64,000 nucleotides of DNA. It comes from Malachius bipustulatus. Its lineage: Eukaryota > Arthropoda > Insecta > Coleoptera > Melyridae. The notes beneath the pieces are model-generated. The model was given only the letters and a program-made list of their open reading frames with translations. It was not told where the DNA came from and did not search any database. The stretch's first letter is position 1, and each line of letters begins with the position of its first letter. Of this stretch, positions 32,075 through 41,851 are shown piece after piece. The stretch spans positions 39,090,162 to 39,154,161 of the forward strand of contig OU342637.1 in assembly GCA_910589415.1 (NCBI GenBank). Direction: 5' to 3'. The translations under genes were made by a program, and so were the position numbers.

Positions 32075-33104
32075 TTAGTTTTTTGAAGCTGAGCTGGTAA
32101 TAGTTGGCTTACCTTTTACATATCTGATAGTGAGTCCTTCCTCACCACTAGTGGATCTTCTTTTAAGCTCCTCCCTCAGCCGGCTCAAGGTTGGCAACTC
32201 AGCGAATGTGTTGTCATCAGTGATAATAACGTCGCGGAAAGCACTACTGGAGACAGCCGTTTTGTTTCTGAGTACCAACCTCGGAACCTGTGGGTTATTG
32301 AATACAACTATAACAGGTCTAATGGCAAGGTTGGGCGATCCGATTCGCTGGATGCTCACAACAGACGAAAAATGGTTCTGTCGAAAAGCTTGTAGGATGG
32401 TCTTCACACTCTCCTCGTCATTGCCATTGGGAAGTTTTTTTATTATTATGTTATGTGACTTCAGCATTTTTTCGGTAGCTTGACTTACCGCGTTATTAAG
32501 AAGCATCGCAGAGTCGCTGCCAATATCCGCCCCAGAGGCGTCCAAGTGCGAACCTTCCAGGGCCTCTATTCTAGCAGACATAATTTCCGTCTTCCGCTTT
32601 ATTTCCCCGTGGGCGGATGAAATTTCCTGAACCGATTCATGACAGCGAGCAACGGCAGAGGTGTTCGCCTGTATTGCCGATTCATGCCCAGCTAGAGTAG
32701 ATTTACATTGGGCTAGATCGTTTTGTATAATGATCTGCGCCTTTTTAATTTCAGCGACGTCACCGGCTATATCCTTAAGGGAATCTTTGAAATCTTTGGA
32801 AAGCCTCTCGATGGATGACATCAGTTGATCGAAGTGGTGCAGATTCAAGGTCTTAGGTTCATTCTGCTGTTCTTTGGGTTGAGGCATCTTAAAAGTCGCA
32901 GAGTTAACTGATGTACTGCGGAGTCTTCTAGTTCCCTGGACACACCGGTCGCACGACCATGATTTAGGATTCATTCTTCTCTATGAATACAACATCCTGG
33001 CTTTCAAGGTTGAGACACGAAGGGTGATACTGGAGAGAGCAGGAATTGCATTTAATTAAATTACCGCCTCTGGTGTGAGGGCATTTACCACATTCATTAG
33101 TCAT
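32075..33104 (-). pseudogene. CR1-like ORF1 with PHD finger and coiled coil
   Basis: Starts ATG at 33104 (MTNECGKCPHTRGG). A PHD-type zinc finger follows: CGKC, then CNSCSLQYHPSC and, after a one-base frameshift and stop near 32972, WSCDRC. The frame 32974-32075 then has a long heptad-like region (about residues 45-150), and an RNA-binding-like end from SHNIIIKKLPNG, VVSIQRIG and RPVIVVF. PHD fingers in ORF1 are known from CR1-group elements. The protein would coat the element RNA. Confidence 0.8.
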
Positions 33105-33416
33105 TATTTGAAGTTATTGGGAGAAGGTATTATCGAGGTACCTTATATGTCACCGTAAAGACGTGAAAACCTTGAAAAATTTGGCAAAGCGGCAACTATG
33201 ATGTGGCAAATATTTTAAAACGCCAGGACGGTGCCGGCCAGGGCGATATCAGAGAAATGATAACTGCAGGTAAAATTGATTTCCAGCGTTAATAAAAAAA
33301 GATACGTCACCAATACTTCAACAAATTAAACTAGTCTTTTGTACTATTAGGATAGCCATGCCGCGGACCACCTCCCCTAACCTAGTTGTCGTGTCGTGAC
33401 TAAAGGTCTGCACTAG

Positions 33417-34465
33417 GGGAAACGGCGCCAGAGATGTCCGACTGTGGACTATCTGATATACCGTATCATCTGTTGTCGTGGTCACGTACCGCGCACAGAG
33501 AGATGCGGGGGTCTGGGCTTAATCGCCGGAACCAAGAGGAGACAACCTCACTAAAAAACCTAAATCCTAAGGCGGGGGTCCAAGCTGATGGGATGCGTGA
33601 CTGGATAGAAGACCAGTCCTACTGGATTCAACCTTGGGGCACCAGGGGGCACCCCACTGTATCAATCCCCTCACCTTTGCATGCGGGGCTCTGCATAGGT
33701 GGAACACCCTTCCCTAGCTACTCGTGGGATCAACCATGGTAAGAAACAAAAAACCAAGAAATCGCGGGACATCACCGCAAAACAGACTGCTGACCGAGCG
33801 GGGCTTGTCACCCGTCAAGACAGTCGGCAATCTAAACAATCCTTGTGCTCGAGACCACCTCGACCGCAGGAAGAATGCCCACGCATTGTCAAGAAAAGGA
33901 GCATCGACACCCTTCATAGGACCAGAACCATTCTGTGGCTTCGAAGATACTTTCTTCAAGGCAGAACTCCAAAAGGAAAAAGAAAACTGAGAGAAACCCA
34001 TTGGAGCAACCTCTCGGGGTTGAGACAAGCCAAAGAACTTCTCGAGAATTTTAACCGAGAGGGATTGAAGAATATCTTCGACCTGCAAGGAACGTCTCAG
34101 AACACTGATGGGATTCCTAACGGGACATTGCAAGCTCTAGGAACACCTGAGGAAGTTAGACATAGAAGAAAATGGCGTCTGCAGATTCTGCGGGAAAGGA
34201 GACGTAACACCACGTCACCTGCTGCTCAACTGCGATGCGATAGAACTCAAAAGAAGTTAATGTTCTGGGCCACCACCAGCTAGAGGCAGGGAATTTACCC
34301 GACCTTGATCCTCTCAGAATCCTGAAGTTTCTCAAGGAAACGGACTTGGAGAGGGTGCTTCACTAAAGGGATTCCACACCAGGCGAAGCATAGTAGAGGG
34401 GATACAATAGATCTTTTAGGTCGCAGTAACTTGATCACCCTCAAAAATACAAATACAAATACAAT
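33417..34465 (+). mobile_element. LOA-like LINE derivative with deleted middle
   Basis: The first 320 bp are the 5' leader shared with the element at 14184. The ORF1 start codon follows at 33736, and after about 48 codons the frame runs straight into the RNase H tail of ORF2 (HALSRKGASTPFIGPEPFCG). The C-terminal zinc tail and stop (near 34365), the 3' UTR with GGTCGCAGTAAC and an (ATACAA)n tail at 34445-34465 are all present. Thus both element ends are kept and about 4 kb of the middle are gone, as in a non-autonomous LINE derivative. Confidence 0.75.
33736..33990 (+). CDS. Fused ORF1-RNase H remnant frame
   Basis: Reads MVRNKKPRNRGTSPQNRLLT, matching the ORF1 start at 13866 (SREITAKQTAG), and then from about residue 48 NAHALSRKGASTPFIGPEPF, the end of ORF2 RNase H. 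The stop at 33988 is a frameshift effect; the zinc tail (CRFCGKGDVTPRHLLLNC) continues in another frame at about 34180-34235. It is not known whether the short fusion is translated. Confidence 0.5.
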   Translation: MVRNKKPRNRGTSPQNRLLTERGLSPVKTVGNLNNPCARDHLDRRKNAHALSRKGASTPFIGPEPFCGFEDTFFKAELQKEKEN

Positions 34466-34469
34466 ACTA

Positions 34470-36068
34470 TTAGGATTATAGATACAACTTTGAAATTCAG
34501 CAAAGTGCGTAGATTATTTAAAAGTGGATTGTTTGATGCCAGAAAAAGTAATTGTTCACTTGATTTGCTTGGCGAAAAGATAAATAAACTGGACACCACA
34601 TCGACACACCGCCGGTATATTTCGTATGGCTTATCAAAAGAGGAATTTCAATTATTGCAAAATCGCACCGACAATAACTTGATAAATGGGAAAAGCATTT
34701 GCCAAATTTGGAAAAGCAATTGACAAAAGACAAAAACCAAAAGAAAATTACTGTAATAATGTATTGATAGATTTAAAATTTCAGATTTTTAGATCACCTA
34801 TAGAAGTTGAACTTATTCTAATTGGTCCTTTAAAAGAATCACCCTCTGTATCAAATTATTTATATATTTTTTACTTTGAGACCAAACATATTACGCTTCT
34901 TAAAAGAAATCACACAGAAGGAGAGGAAGTAAAGAAAAAAAAGTTTCGTTAATATGGTCCACGTCCCTAGTTTGTTGATTATATTTTAATAATAGATGCT
35001 GTGATCCATCATGCGAGAAACATAGCCGTGCGCAATTTTAGAATATTATGTGTAAGAGGATATCTGTAGTGTGTAATCAATCACTTTTGTCCAATAGCTC
35101 ACCCGACACTGATAGAAGATAATTTAAAGTTGATCCGTTGTCCGGCTCGCATATAGTACGACGGCCCTTATCTACGACAGACAGCCGGGACCTAACCGAC
35201 TAAGCGAAGTGCTCCAGCGTCACTTCTGATAAACTTGATTATTTTGTGTTTCGTTTATTTTACAAGAAATGAGCCGTAATAACGTTACACTAATAGTTCA
35301 AGCTGCTGTTCATGCGAAATGTTCTGTCGGCTAAATGAAATAATACCTACAAGCGTCTTTGAAGAAAAGACGTATATGAAATGTTAAAAATTCCGGATTG
35401 ATCTTTCACCTATTTCCGGCTATTTTTCTCTAAATGATAAGAGAAGTTACATATATTGTAATTCTAATTCGAAATCTAAAATATCGGCCTTAAAAGCCAA
35501 AAAAAAAGGTTCGTGGGTTCTAGAGCTCACAGAAAATACTAATCTCATGACAAAGGCAACCAAAAACACTGCTTGTGAAAAAAAACATGGATGGGAATTT
35601 CCCTCTTGTTAGAGCTCATAGGCATGTCATATCAGCAAATGTGATTTCCTATAGATCTTGCATAAGAGCCGTTCTGTAGTTAAGTAGGAGCATTCACATG
35701 GAATAACTAGTAGAGACAGCTTTGATGATGACTGTAACTACCAACACTGTAGAGAAGCTATGACCCTACAGAGAAGCGATTCCTCGTGACGTTAACCTTA
35801 TTTGACAAGTCACGGCGGTCTCTAGTTCCAGGCGTGAAGTTGGTGGTCTGGGCTGTGATGTCAAGAGGCCGACCCGAAGAGGTCAACCTTGTCTGTTTGC
35901 GTTTTCCCTAAAAATTTTCTACATAACTTGTTTTAACTAGTGTTAAGTAGTACAATAATTACTACAGTTTGTTTTAAAATAGCTACCTGAGTGTGGATTT
36001 AAGTGATATGGACTATTATATGAAAGATTTTGTTTAAAACAAATTGGCCTATTATTATTATCTACTTT
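34470..36068. other. Unassigned AT-rich stretch
   Basis: A 77-codon plus-strand frame at 34490-34723 has no recognisable domain. The block AAAAGCAATTGACAAAAGA at 34712-34730 recurs at 58318. A 22-codon frame starting ATGAGCCGTAATAACG at 35270 follows a GC-richer leader (35130-35230) and could be a first exon; unsupported. Confidence 0.3.
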
Positions 36069-36074
36069 AATTCC

Positions 36075-36215
36075 AAGCCAAGCAAGTGCCATGTCCCCGG
36101 TTGCAAAAACAATATGTTTCAACAAGCGCATTTAAAGACAAAAGCCTCGTGTCCATATTTCATTTTCCAAAAGAAACGGAGTTAGCTGAAAACATAGAAA
36201 AAGAGTATTCCTATA
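36075..36215 (+). pseudogene. THAP zinc-finger remnant
   Basis: PSKCHVPGCKNNMF at 36078-36119 is the C-x4-C start of a THAP domain. After a frameshift the next frame reads SLVSIFHFPKETELAENI, the middle of the same domain. The distal Cys/His and the AVPTIF end are not seen. THAP domains occur in P-element-like transposases and in host DNA-binding proteins; I cannot say which this was. Confidence 0.55.
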
Positions 36216-36807
36216 GGGAAGACTTGACCACTACAAATAATTCAGTAGTTGTATCAAATATTTTGCATCTTCCTGTACTTTAACAAGTAACTTTTATGAT
36301 AATCAGTCGGGAAATATGAAAACCTTTCGAAAATATGAAAAACGGGAACCAGTTTCTTTTCCCATACTCTTCCCAGTTGCCTAAATATTTTAACAGAAAA
36401 AAATATTTTCAGTATAAAAAGACGGAAAAGTCCTGATAGTTGGCGTTCGCAAATTCTTAAAGAAGTAACCCAGTCATTCTAGACGAAAAAAGGCAAATTC
36501 AAAAGTTAATTGGCGGCAGGAGTTTTTTTGATGCAGTTTTGTTCCTCCCTCCTCAGAGATGCTTTGTTTCCTCCGATTATAATTTGAGGAGATTACCATT
36601 CGTTATTTAAGAAGGAAATTTAATTGCATGAATTAGGTACTCACGTTTTCCTTTAGAAGTCCCGGTTCTCCCGTCGTTGCTCTTGTTCCTGCACTCTGGT
36701 AATGAGGGGGAGGGGGAGAAGGAAGAACTAGGATAAGTGCAAGTGCTACAACTACCAAAAAACGGCCACCGCCTCGAAGGACCAACCCGCCGGTCACAAT
36801 TATTCTA
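36216..36807. other. Unassigned stretch
   Basis: No gene supported; a GC-richer patch at 36655-36790 contains a purine run (GAGGGGGAGGGGGAGAAGG) without coding signal. Confidence 0.3.
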
Positions 36808-36809
36808 TA

Positions 36810-37457
36810 CAGGGTGTCCCGTATCGTTATGTTCAAATTTTGTGAGCATATAGTAGGCTTATTTCTAAGCCTAAAAAACCCAAAAGTGGCAGGTCTATCT
36901 GCATTCGTTACGAAGTTACAGGCCTAAGAAAATAATGTCTAGTAAATACCAGATTTAACTTTGAAAACCACATAAAACTTATTTTATTGACCAAATCTTT
37001 AGTTTATCATGTGTTAAAAATGTCCTATTCCTTGCTGAATGCAAGCTTGTGCTCGGAGGCCTATTGCAAAAGTAACAGTTTTCTCGTATTTTTTCGCGTA
37101 CCTATCTCTTGACCAGCTTGCTGAATACGATCAAATAATAATTTCTCTCTGATGTATTTAGTTACAAACACCAATTCCGAAATATGCTGGTGCCGCATCT
37201 ATTTGAATCCTAATTCCATTTCGTATGAGCAGGGGAACCTCTACTCTCTACTAATGTTTATTTCGGTGACGTTTACTGATGTGTGGCAATTTTTGTGGCT
37301 TACAAAGTTGAATCTTGTTATTTACTAGTCATAATTTTCTTAGGCCTGTAACTTCGTAACGGATAAAGATAGACCTGTCACTTTTGGGTTTTTTGGGCTC
37401 AAAATTAAGCCTACTATATGCTCAAGAATTTTGAACATAACGATACGGGACACCCTG
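36810..37457. mobile_element. CAGGGTG element, 648 bp
   Basis: Ends CAGGGTGTCCCGTATCG and CGATACGGGACACCCTG, with TA outside both (36808-36809, 37458-37459). Inverted arms extend about 150 bp each (TTAGGCCTGTAACTTCGTAA is shared in inverse). The middle 350 bp are not palindromic and have no ORF. Confidence 0.85.
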
Positions 37458-37459
37458 TA

Positions 37460-38340
37460 TAATGTAATAATTTAAACCGCCTTTATATTCGTCACGAACC
37501 GATTACACTCCTTTCTCGACGTATTCGAAAGGTTTTCAAAAATGCAATGCCGCTTATCACTCTCGCTTTCTTCCGCCGGGTGCCTACCACGGAGATGCCT
37601 TGTTGTCGCGTTTATTCTCAATAATAATCAAATTAAAACCGCCCAAACATGCTTAAAGTGCCAAATTATTACAAATTACCCCCAAGCGTTGTTCGCCATC
37701 TTAAATTTAGGGGTTGAGTTTGTTTTTCCATATTAGATATTCGTATTTTTTTAGTTTCGGACAAAAACACTTTTTTCTCAATTTGTGGGGAATTTAATTT
37801 TCTACATTTTATGTCCTCTGATTTTTATTATATTCTTGTTGTTTGTAACTAATATTACGCATAATAAGCTCAAGCGAAGGGTTTGAAATGCAATTTTTGC
37901 ACTTTTCAGTATTTTCCTCGCAAAAATGTTCATGTTGAAATGGGAAAGTTATACCTTATATAATTTGCAACAAATTTTATGAATAACGTCTTATCCTGCA
38001 AATGACTCGTTGCGTCCAGGAACGCGACAAAGTTCGGTACGTCGTGAAATACGTCCAACAGCGTACTACAGCGATTACGAAATACAGAAAAGTGCGAAAA
38101 GTGTGAAAAAATTTTAGGCTACAGGTCTCTTCAAACCGTACAACTTTTCTCTCAGATCGCTTTTCTATCTCCAACGAGCGAATCGCTAGGAAAGAACAAC
38201 GCACCAATGTGGGGCCCTGTAGAATTATTTTCTTCAAATTTTACAGCAAACCTAATATTTGGATGTAATCTATTGATTAAATTAAGAAAGTTATCTAACT
38301 GTCTATTCCTTTTCAATGCCTATTCCTTTTCAATGTCAAT
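37460..38340. other. AT-rich stretch
   Basis: No supported gene. Small frames at 37542-37736 and 37977-38237 lack domains and codon bias. Confidence 0.35.
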
Positions 38341-38465
38341 TTCAGGAAAAGTTTCCTCTATTTCAGAAAAAGTAAAATCAAATTCAGAAAAAGTAAAATC
38401 AAATACAGAAAAGGTAACTTCAACTTCAGAAAGGTAAAATCAAATTCAGAATAGGTAAAAGCAAT
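38341..38465 (+). repeat. 21-bp minisatellite
   Basis: About six imperfect copies of TCAGAAAAAGTAAAATCAAAT. As the unit is a multiple of three it stays open as repeated SEKVKSN in one frame (38207-38437), but there is no sign of a real gene. Confidence 0.75.
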
Positions 38466-39478
38466 TTCAGAAGATTAGATAAAAGTCTTCCTGTGAATAA
38501 ATTATCTTTTATTTATTTTATTAATTTATTAATTTTATTTTATTAATTTATTATTTAATTTTATTAATTTAAATGTGTTTATTACACTAATATAGGTGCA
38601 TAATATGCTTATTTTATAATTTTTTCGGCGTCATGTATGTTTTTTTTACTGTGATGTATTCGGTAGCTGTTTTGTAGGGCACTCTACAAAGAGTTTCTGG
38701 TGCGGTGTAAAGACCTCTGGCGATGGAGCCCAAGATCGTGGGTTCGATCATCAATAATCACACTATTTTTTAGATTAATGATCGAATGTTTATGAAAAAT
38801 ATCATATGCGATCAATTGGGTGATGGTGGCCAGTGGGACTGACACAGAAAGCGCCTTGACGTACCGGTTTGGAATGCATAACACGTTCCTCCCATACCAT
38901 CACCCTTTGTTCTGTTTCAACTTGGTGCAATACGCGTTCATAAGTTTCATTACTTTCCAATTTTCCCTACGTCTTTCTGCATTGTTAATATTTTAAATCG
39001 CCATCACTTCATGACTCTTGATAAGATTTTGATTAAACGCACGCTTATGAAAATTTTTTCCACTTTTATGTAATTAACATAAAGTTTAATAAACACTTTG
39101 AATAATATGCATTGATGCTACTATAAATACAAAAAAATTATATAAACTATACAGGGTTGCTCATTAGTGCGGCAAAGTAGCTTTTATACTAGAATTCTAA
39201 ATAATTCTAAAAAAACTCATATGCCGCTCCACCAAGTACGATTTTCTCCACTTTTTATAGTTATTTATTATACAAGAGAAAAAAGTGATCATCCATCAAA
39301 TACCCACTCATTTTAAAATGTTATTTCGCTAAGTTTTCCAAACAACAACGTCTATACAATGACAGTATTAGGCAAAATAAGGTTTTACATAATTTAATCT
39401 TAAGATTGAAAGAATTTACACATCAAAAAAATTGAGACGGCAACACAAAACAATAGCCACACAAAAGTAAATACATCA
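38466..39478. other. AT-rich intergenic stretch
   Basis: Low-complexity TTATTAATTT repeats at 38500-38575. At 38690-38750 a GTGGGTTCGATC motif resembles a tRNA B box, but no tRNA fold is seen. A lone CAGGGT end with TA lies at 39150-39160. Otherwise nothing. Confidence 0.4.
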
Positions 39479-40357
39479 TCAAGCGGAAGATTTTTGTAAC
39501 CATTCAACTGCAACGTTCTGAGGTTTCTTCTTGCAACTCTTGGGACAAATCAGTTTTTTAATTACGCACACATTACCTAGAATTACTCCTACCCATAGTG
39601 CTCCCAATAACCAGAACTTGCATTTCCAGACAGATTCTTCCAACCTCTCCGAATGATCGCTTTTACTGTCTCCTTCATTTATTTCTAGAAACCTTAGTTG
39701 ATTTAACTTCTCCTTTAAGTATTTTGAGTTAAATTCCTGTCTACAGAATTGATCAAATAGTTCTCCAAAATAATTCTTCACGCAATTCCAACGATTATTA
39801 GCAACATCTAAGGAACCACCATCTTTCAGCTTCGATATAAAGTCACTGACTAGAGCTTCAGGGAGGAATTTCAAATTATTATTTGACACGTTCAAGTTCC
39901 TTAGCAACGGAAAGTTATATGGGGCAAAATTTAATACTCCTAAAATCAAATTACTACTTAAATCCAGCAACTCCAATTTGCTTTCACTTCTCTCTCTTCT
40001 TATCGTATTAAAATCAAACTCGGTGAGATAATTATTCGATAAATTAAGGTAACTTAATATCGAAGGGAAAACGTCTCGTGGAATTATTTTAATTCGTGAA
40101 TTACTGATAGTCAAATGACGGAGGTTTAAAAACTTGTCGAAAGTGAAACGATTCAATTCAAAGTTACTCACGTCACTAATGAAAAGTGTTACAATATTCT
40201 CTGGAGGCAGCCCAAGATGAGCACTTCCGATCTCTTCAAAGCGGATCTCGGAGCAGTGTATCGAGTTTTTCGTATAGTTTGAGCAGCAATTGAATGTTTC
40301 CACTTTAGAAAAGTGTAATAAGAGGGACAGTATTATTATGTGGTAGGGCAGCATCAT
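39479..40357 (-). CDS. Leucine-rich-repeat single-pass membrane protein
   Basis: An intact 292-codon single-exon frame. Residues 1-21 form a signal peptide (hydrophobic IIILSLLLHF). Cys 24, 25 and 35 make a small N-terminal cap. Leucine-rich repeats run from about 55 to 185: NLRHLTISNSRIKIIP, LSYLNLSNNYL, LELLDLSSN, LRNLNVSNNNLKFLP and a last worn SLDVANNRW. A C-terminal cap follows with NRWNC (191-192) and FDQFC (205). Residues 248-266 are a transmembrane helix (FWLLGALWVGVILGNVCVI), then a short basic tail. Topology: extracellular LRRs, small cytoplasmic tail, so a receptor-like or adhesion role is likely, with no signalling domain. The specific family is not recognised. The upstream Met pair gives two possible starts; the first is kept. 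Confidence 0.8.
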   Translation of the reverse strand: MMLPYHIIILSLLLHFSKVETFNCCSNYTKNSIHCSEIRFEEIGSAHLGLPPENIVTLFISDVSNFELNRFTFDKFLNLRHLTISNSRIKIIPRDVFPSILSYLNLSNNYLTEFDFNTIRRERSESKLELLDLSSNLILGVLNFAPYNFPLLRNLNVSNNNLKFLPEALVSDFISKLKDGGSLDVANNRWNCVKNYFGELFDQFCRQEFNSKYLKEKLNQLRFLEINEGDSKSDHSERLEESVWKCKFWLLGALWVGVILGNVCVIKKLICPKSCKKKPQNVAVEWLQKSSA

Positions 40358-40900
40358 TTATTACAATTTATTCACAGTATAATTTTGACAGATATCAAAT
40401 TTGTTCATTGTTAGGGTCGTTTTTTTAGGGCCGAACGCAGCGTGTTTAACCAGCTGCGTTCTGGTTTCAAACATTACACTTTTGTGTTAAAGTAACGACG
40501 TCACGAACAAAAACGCTTTAACCAGATTGATTGTAGTTGGGACTAGGGAACCTGCATTACCGACACTAACGCTTACTAGGGTAGCGCATTCACTCGTTGA
40601 CGTTTACTTAACACGGTTATGTTTGAACAGCTGGATGTCATATTTTGGTACATTTGGTCACAGGCGTAGGTATCAAGTGGAAAAAAGCGAAGTTTGAAAA
40701 ATGAAACAAAATATTAACACGAATGGAAATCGAGAACTCCTCTTTCAGTGGGTATTAAAAACATATTACGGGTTTATACACGATCTACGAAGCTGATGGC
40801 TTTAGTATTGGGTATATTTTTTAACTCGATATCTAACGCAGTTACTGAGAAAAAGCGTCTTGGTAGACACACAAACGGCAGTGTGATCTTAGTACTCCTA
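40358..40900. other. Region upstream of the LRR gene
   Basis: Holds one arm of a distant inverted repeat (40541-40587; partner 42296-42335). No TATA box is clear. No further gene is seen. Confidence 0.35.
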
Positions 40901-40902
40901 TA

Positions 40903-41849
40903 CAGGATGCATCATATATCCTTCTCTATATTGCTATCTCCTGAACGCTAAGAGATACAGGCCATCTCGAATCAGTCAAGACATACAAGTTATCTGTGAC
41001 AGCTCTTGAAATATCCTGAAAAAACTGAAAAATCGAGATTTCTTATTTTTGCCATATCTTTCTCATTATTGAAAATTAATAAATAATTTTTTTCGGCTTA
41101 CATAAGTCAGCAAGAGCTATCCATCTGTCATTACAAAAATTTTCAAGGCCGACTAGATCCAAGAGTTTTCACAGTCAACCTTCGTTTTTCTTATGGCCGT
41201 CAAATTATTTTTTTGTGTCGTTCGATATGAAAAAAAATAATGGAAACCAAAAATTGATAAACTTCAAAAAAAAAATTTTATTCTTCTTTTTCAAAGAAAA
41301 CCCTAAAAAAATCGTGGAAAAACGTCAACATTGTTAAAATACGCCGAAATAGTGCTTGCCTTATGGTTTTTGAATTTCTCTATGATATTCGGTCTAAAAA
41401 ATGTCTTTTTTGTAAAGAAAAAAGAAGAATTTTTTTTTTAATTTATTTTTTGAAGATTAACAATTTTTGGGTTTTATAATTTTTTTTATACCGAACAACA
41501 TAAAAAAACCATATGGCGGTCATAAGAAAAACGAAAGTTGACTATGAAAATTCTGGGATCTAGTCGGCTTTGAAAATTTTTGAAATGACAGATGGGTAGC
41601 TCTTGACGACTTACGTAAGCCTACAAAAAAATATTTATTAATTTCCAATAAAAAAAAAATATGGAAAAAATAAAAAATCTCCATTTTTCAGTATTTTCAG
41701 GATATTTCAAGAGCTGTCACAGATAACTTGTATGTCTTGACTGATTCGAGATGGCCACAAAATTGCGCTTCTTTGATCTTGTTTAACCGACCCTGTATCT
41801 GTTAGCGTTAGGAGATAGCAATATAGAGAAGGATATATGGTGCACCCTG
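40903..41849. mobile_element. CAGGRTG foldback element, 947 bp
   Basis: Left end CAGGATGCATCATATATCC, right end GGATATATGGTGCACCCTG, with TA at 40901-40902 and 41850-41851. Long inverted arms meet at a small spacer near 41330-41400. The right arm carries about 35 bp absent from the left (around 41765-41800). The core (CTGAAAAAACTGAAAAATCG, then GGCTTACATAAGTC) is shared with the element at 53611, although the outer 100 bp differ. Confidence 0.85.
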
Positions 41850-41851
41850 TA

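Larger units (their letters stand above)
29345..33104 (-). mobile_element. CR1-like LINE, minus strand, near full length
   Basis: Right to left: ORF1 with PHD finger (33104-32075), ORF2 endonuclease (about 32060-31311), linker (31298-31002), RT fingers (30962-30330) and RT palm/thumb to the C-terminus (30379-29414), then a short 3' UTR to about 29345. ORF2 ends with FEIWNRLPPEVV and FKRRLDDF, a C-terminus typical of CR1/Rex/L2-type elements. It has no RNase H. Damage is light apart from an internal RT deletion and a frameshift or stop in ORF1 and in ORF2. Confidence 0.88.

Noticed and set aside
38207..38437. Small protein with SEKVKSN repeats
   Set aside because: The frame is open only because of the 21-bp minisatellite; its N-terminal part has no coding signal.
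38690..38760. tRNA gene or tRNA-derived SINE (GTGGGTTCGATC B-box-like motif)
   Set aside because: No cloverleaf could be drawn and no A box with correct spacing is seen.
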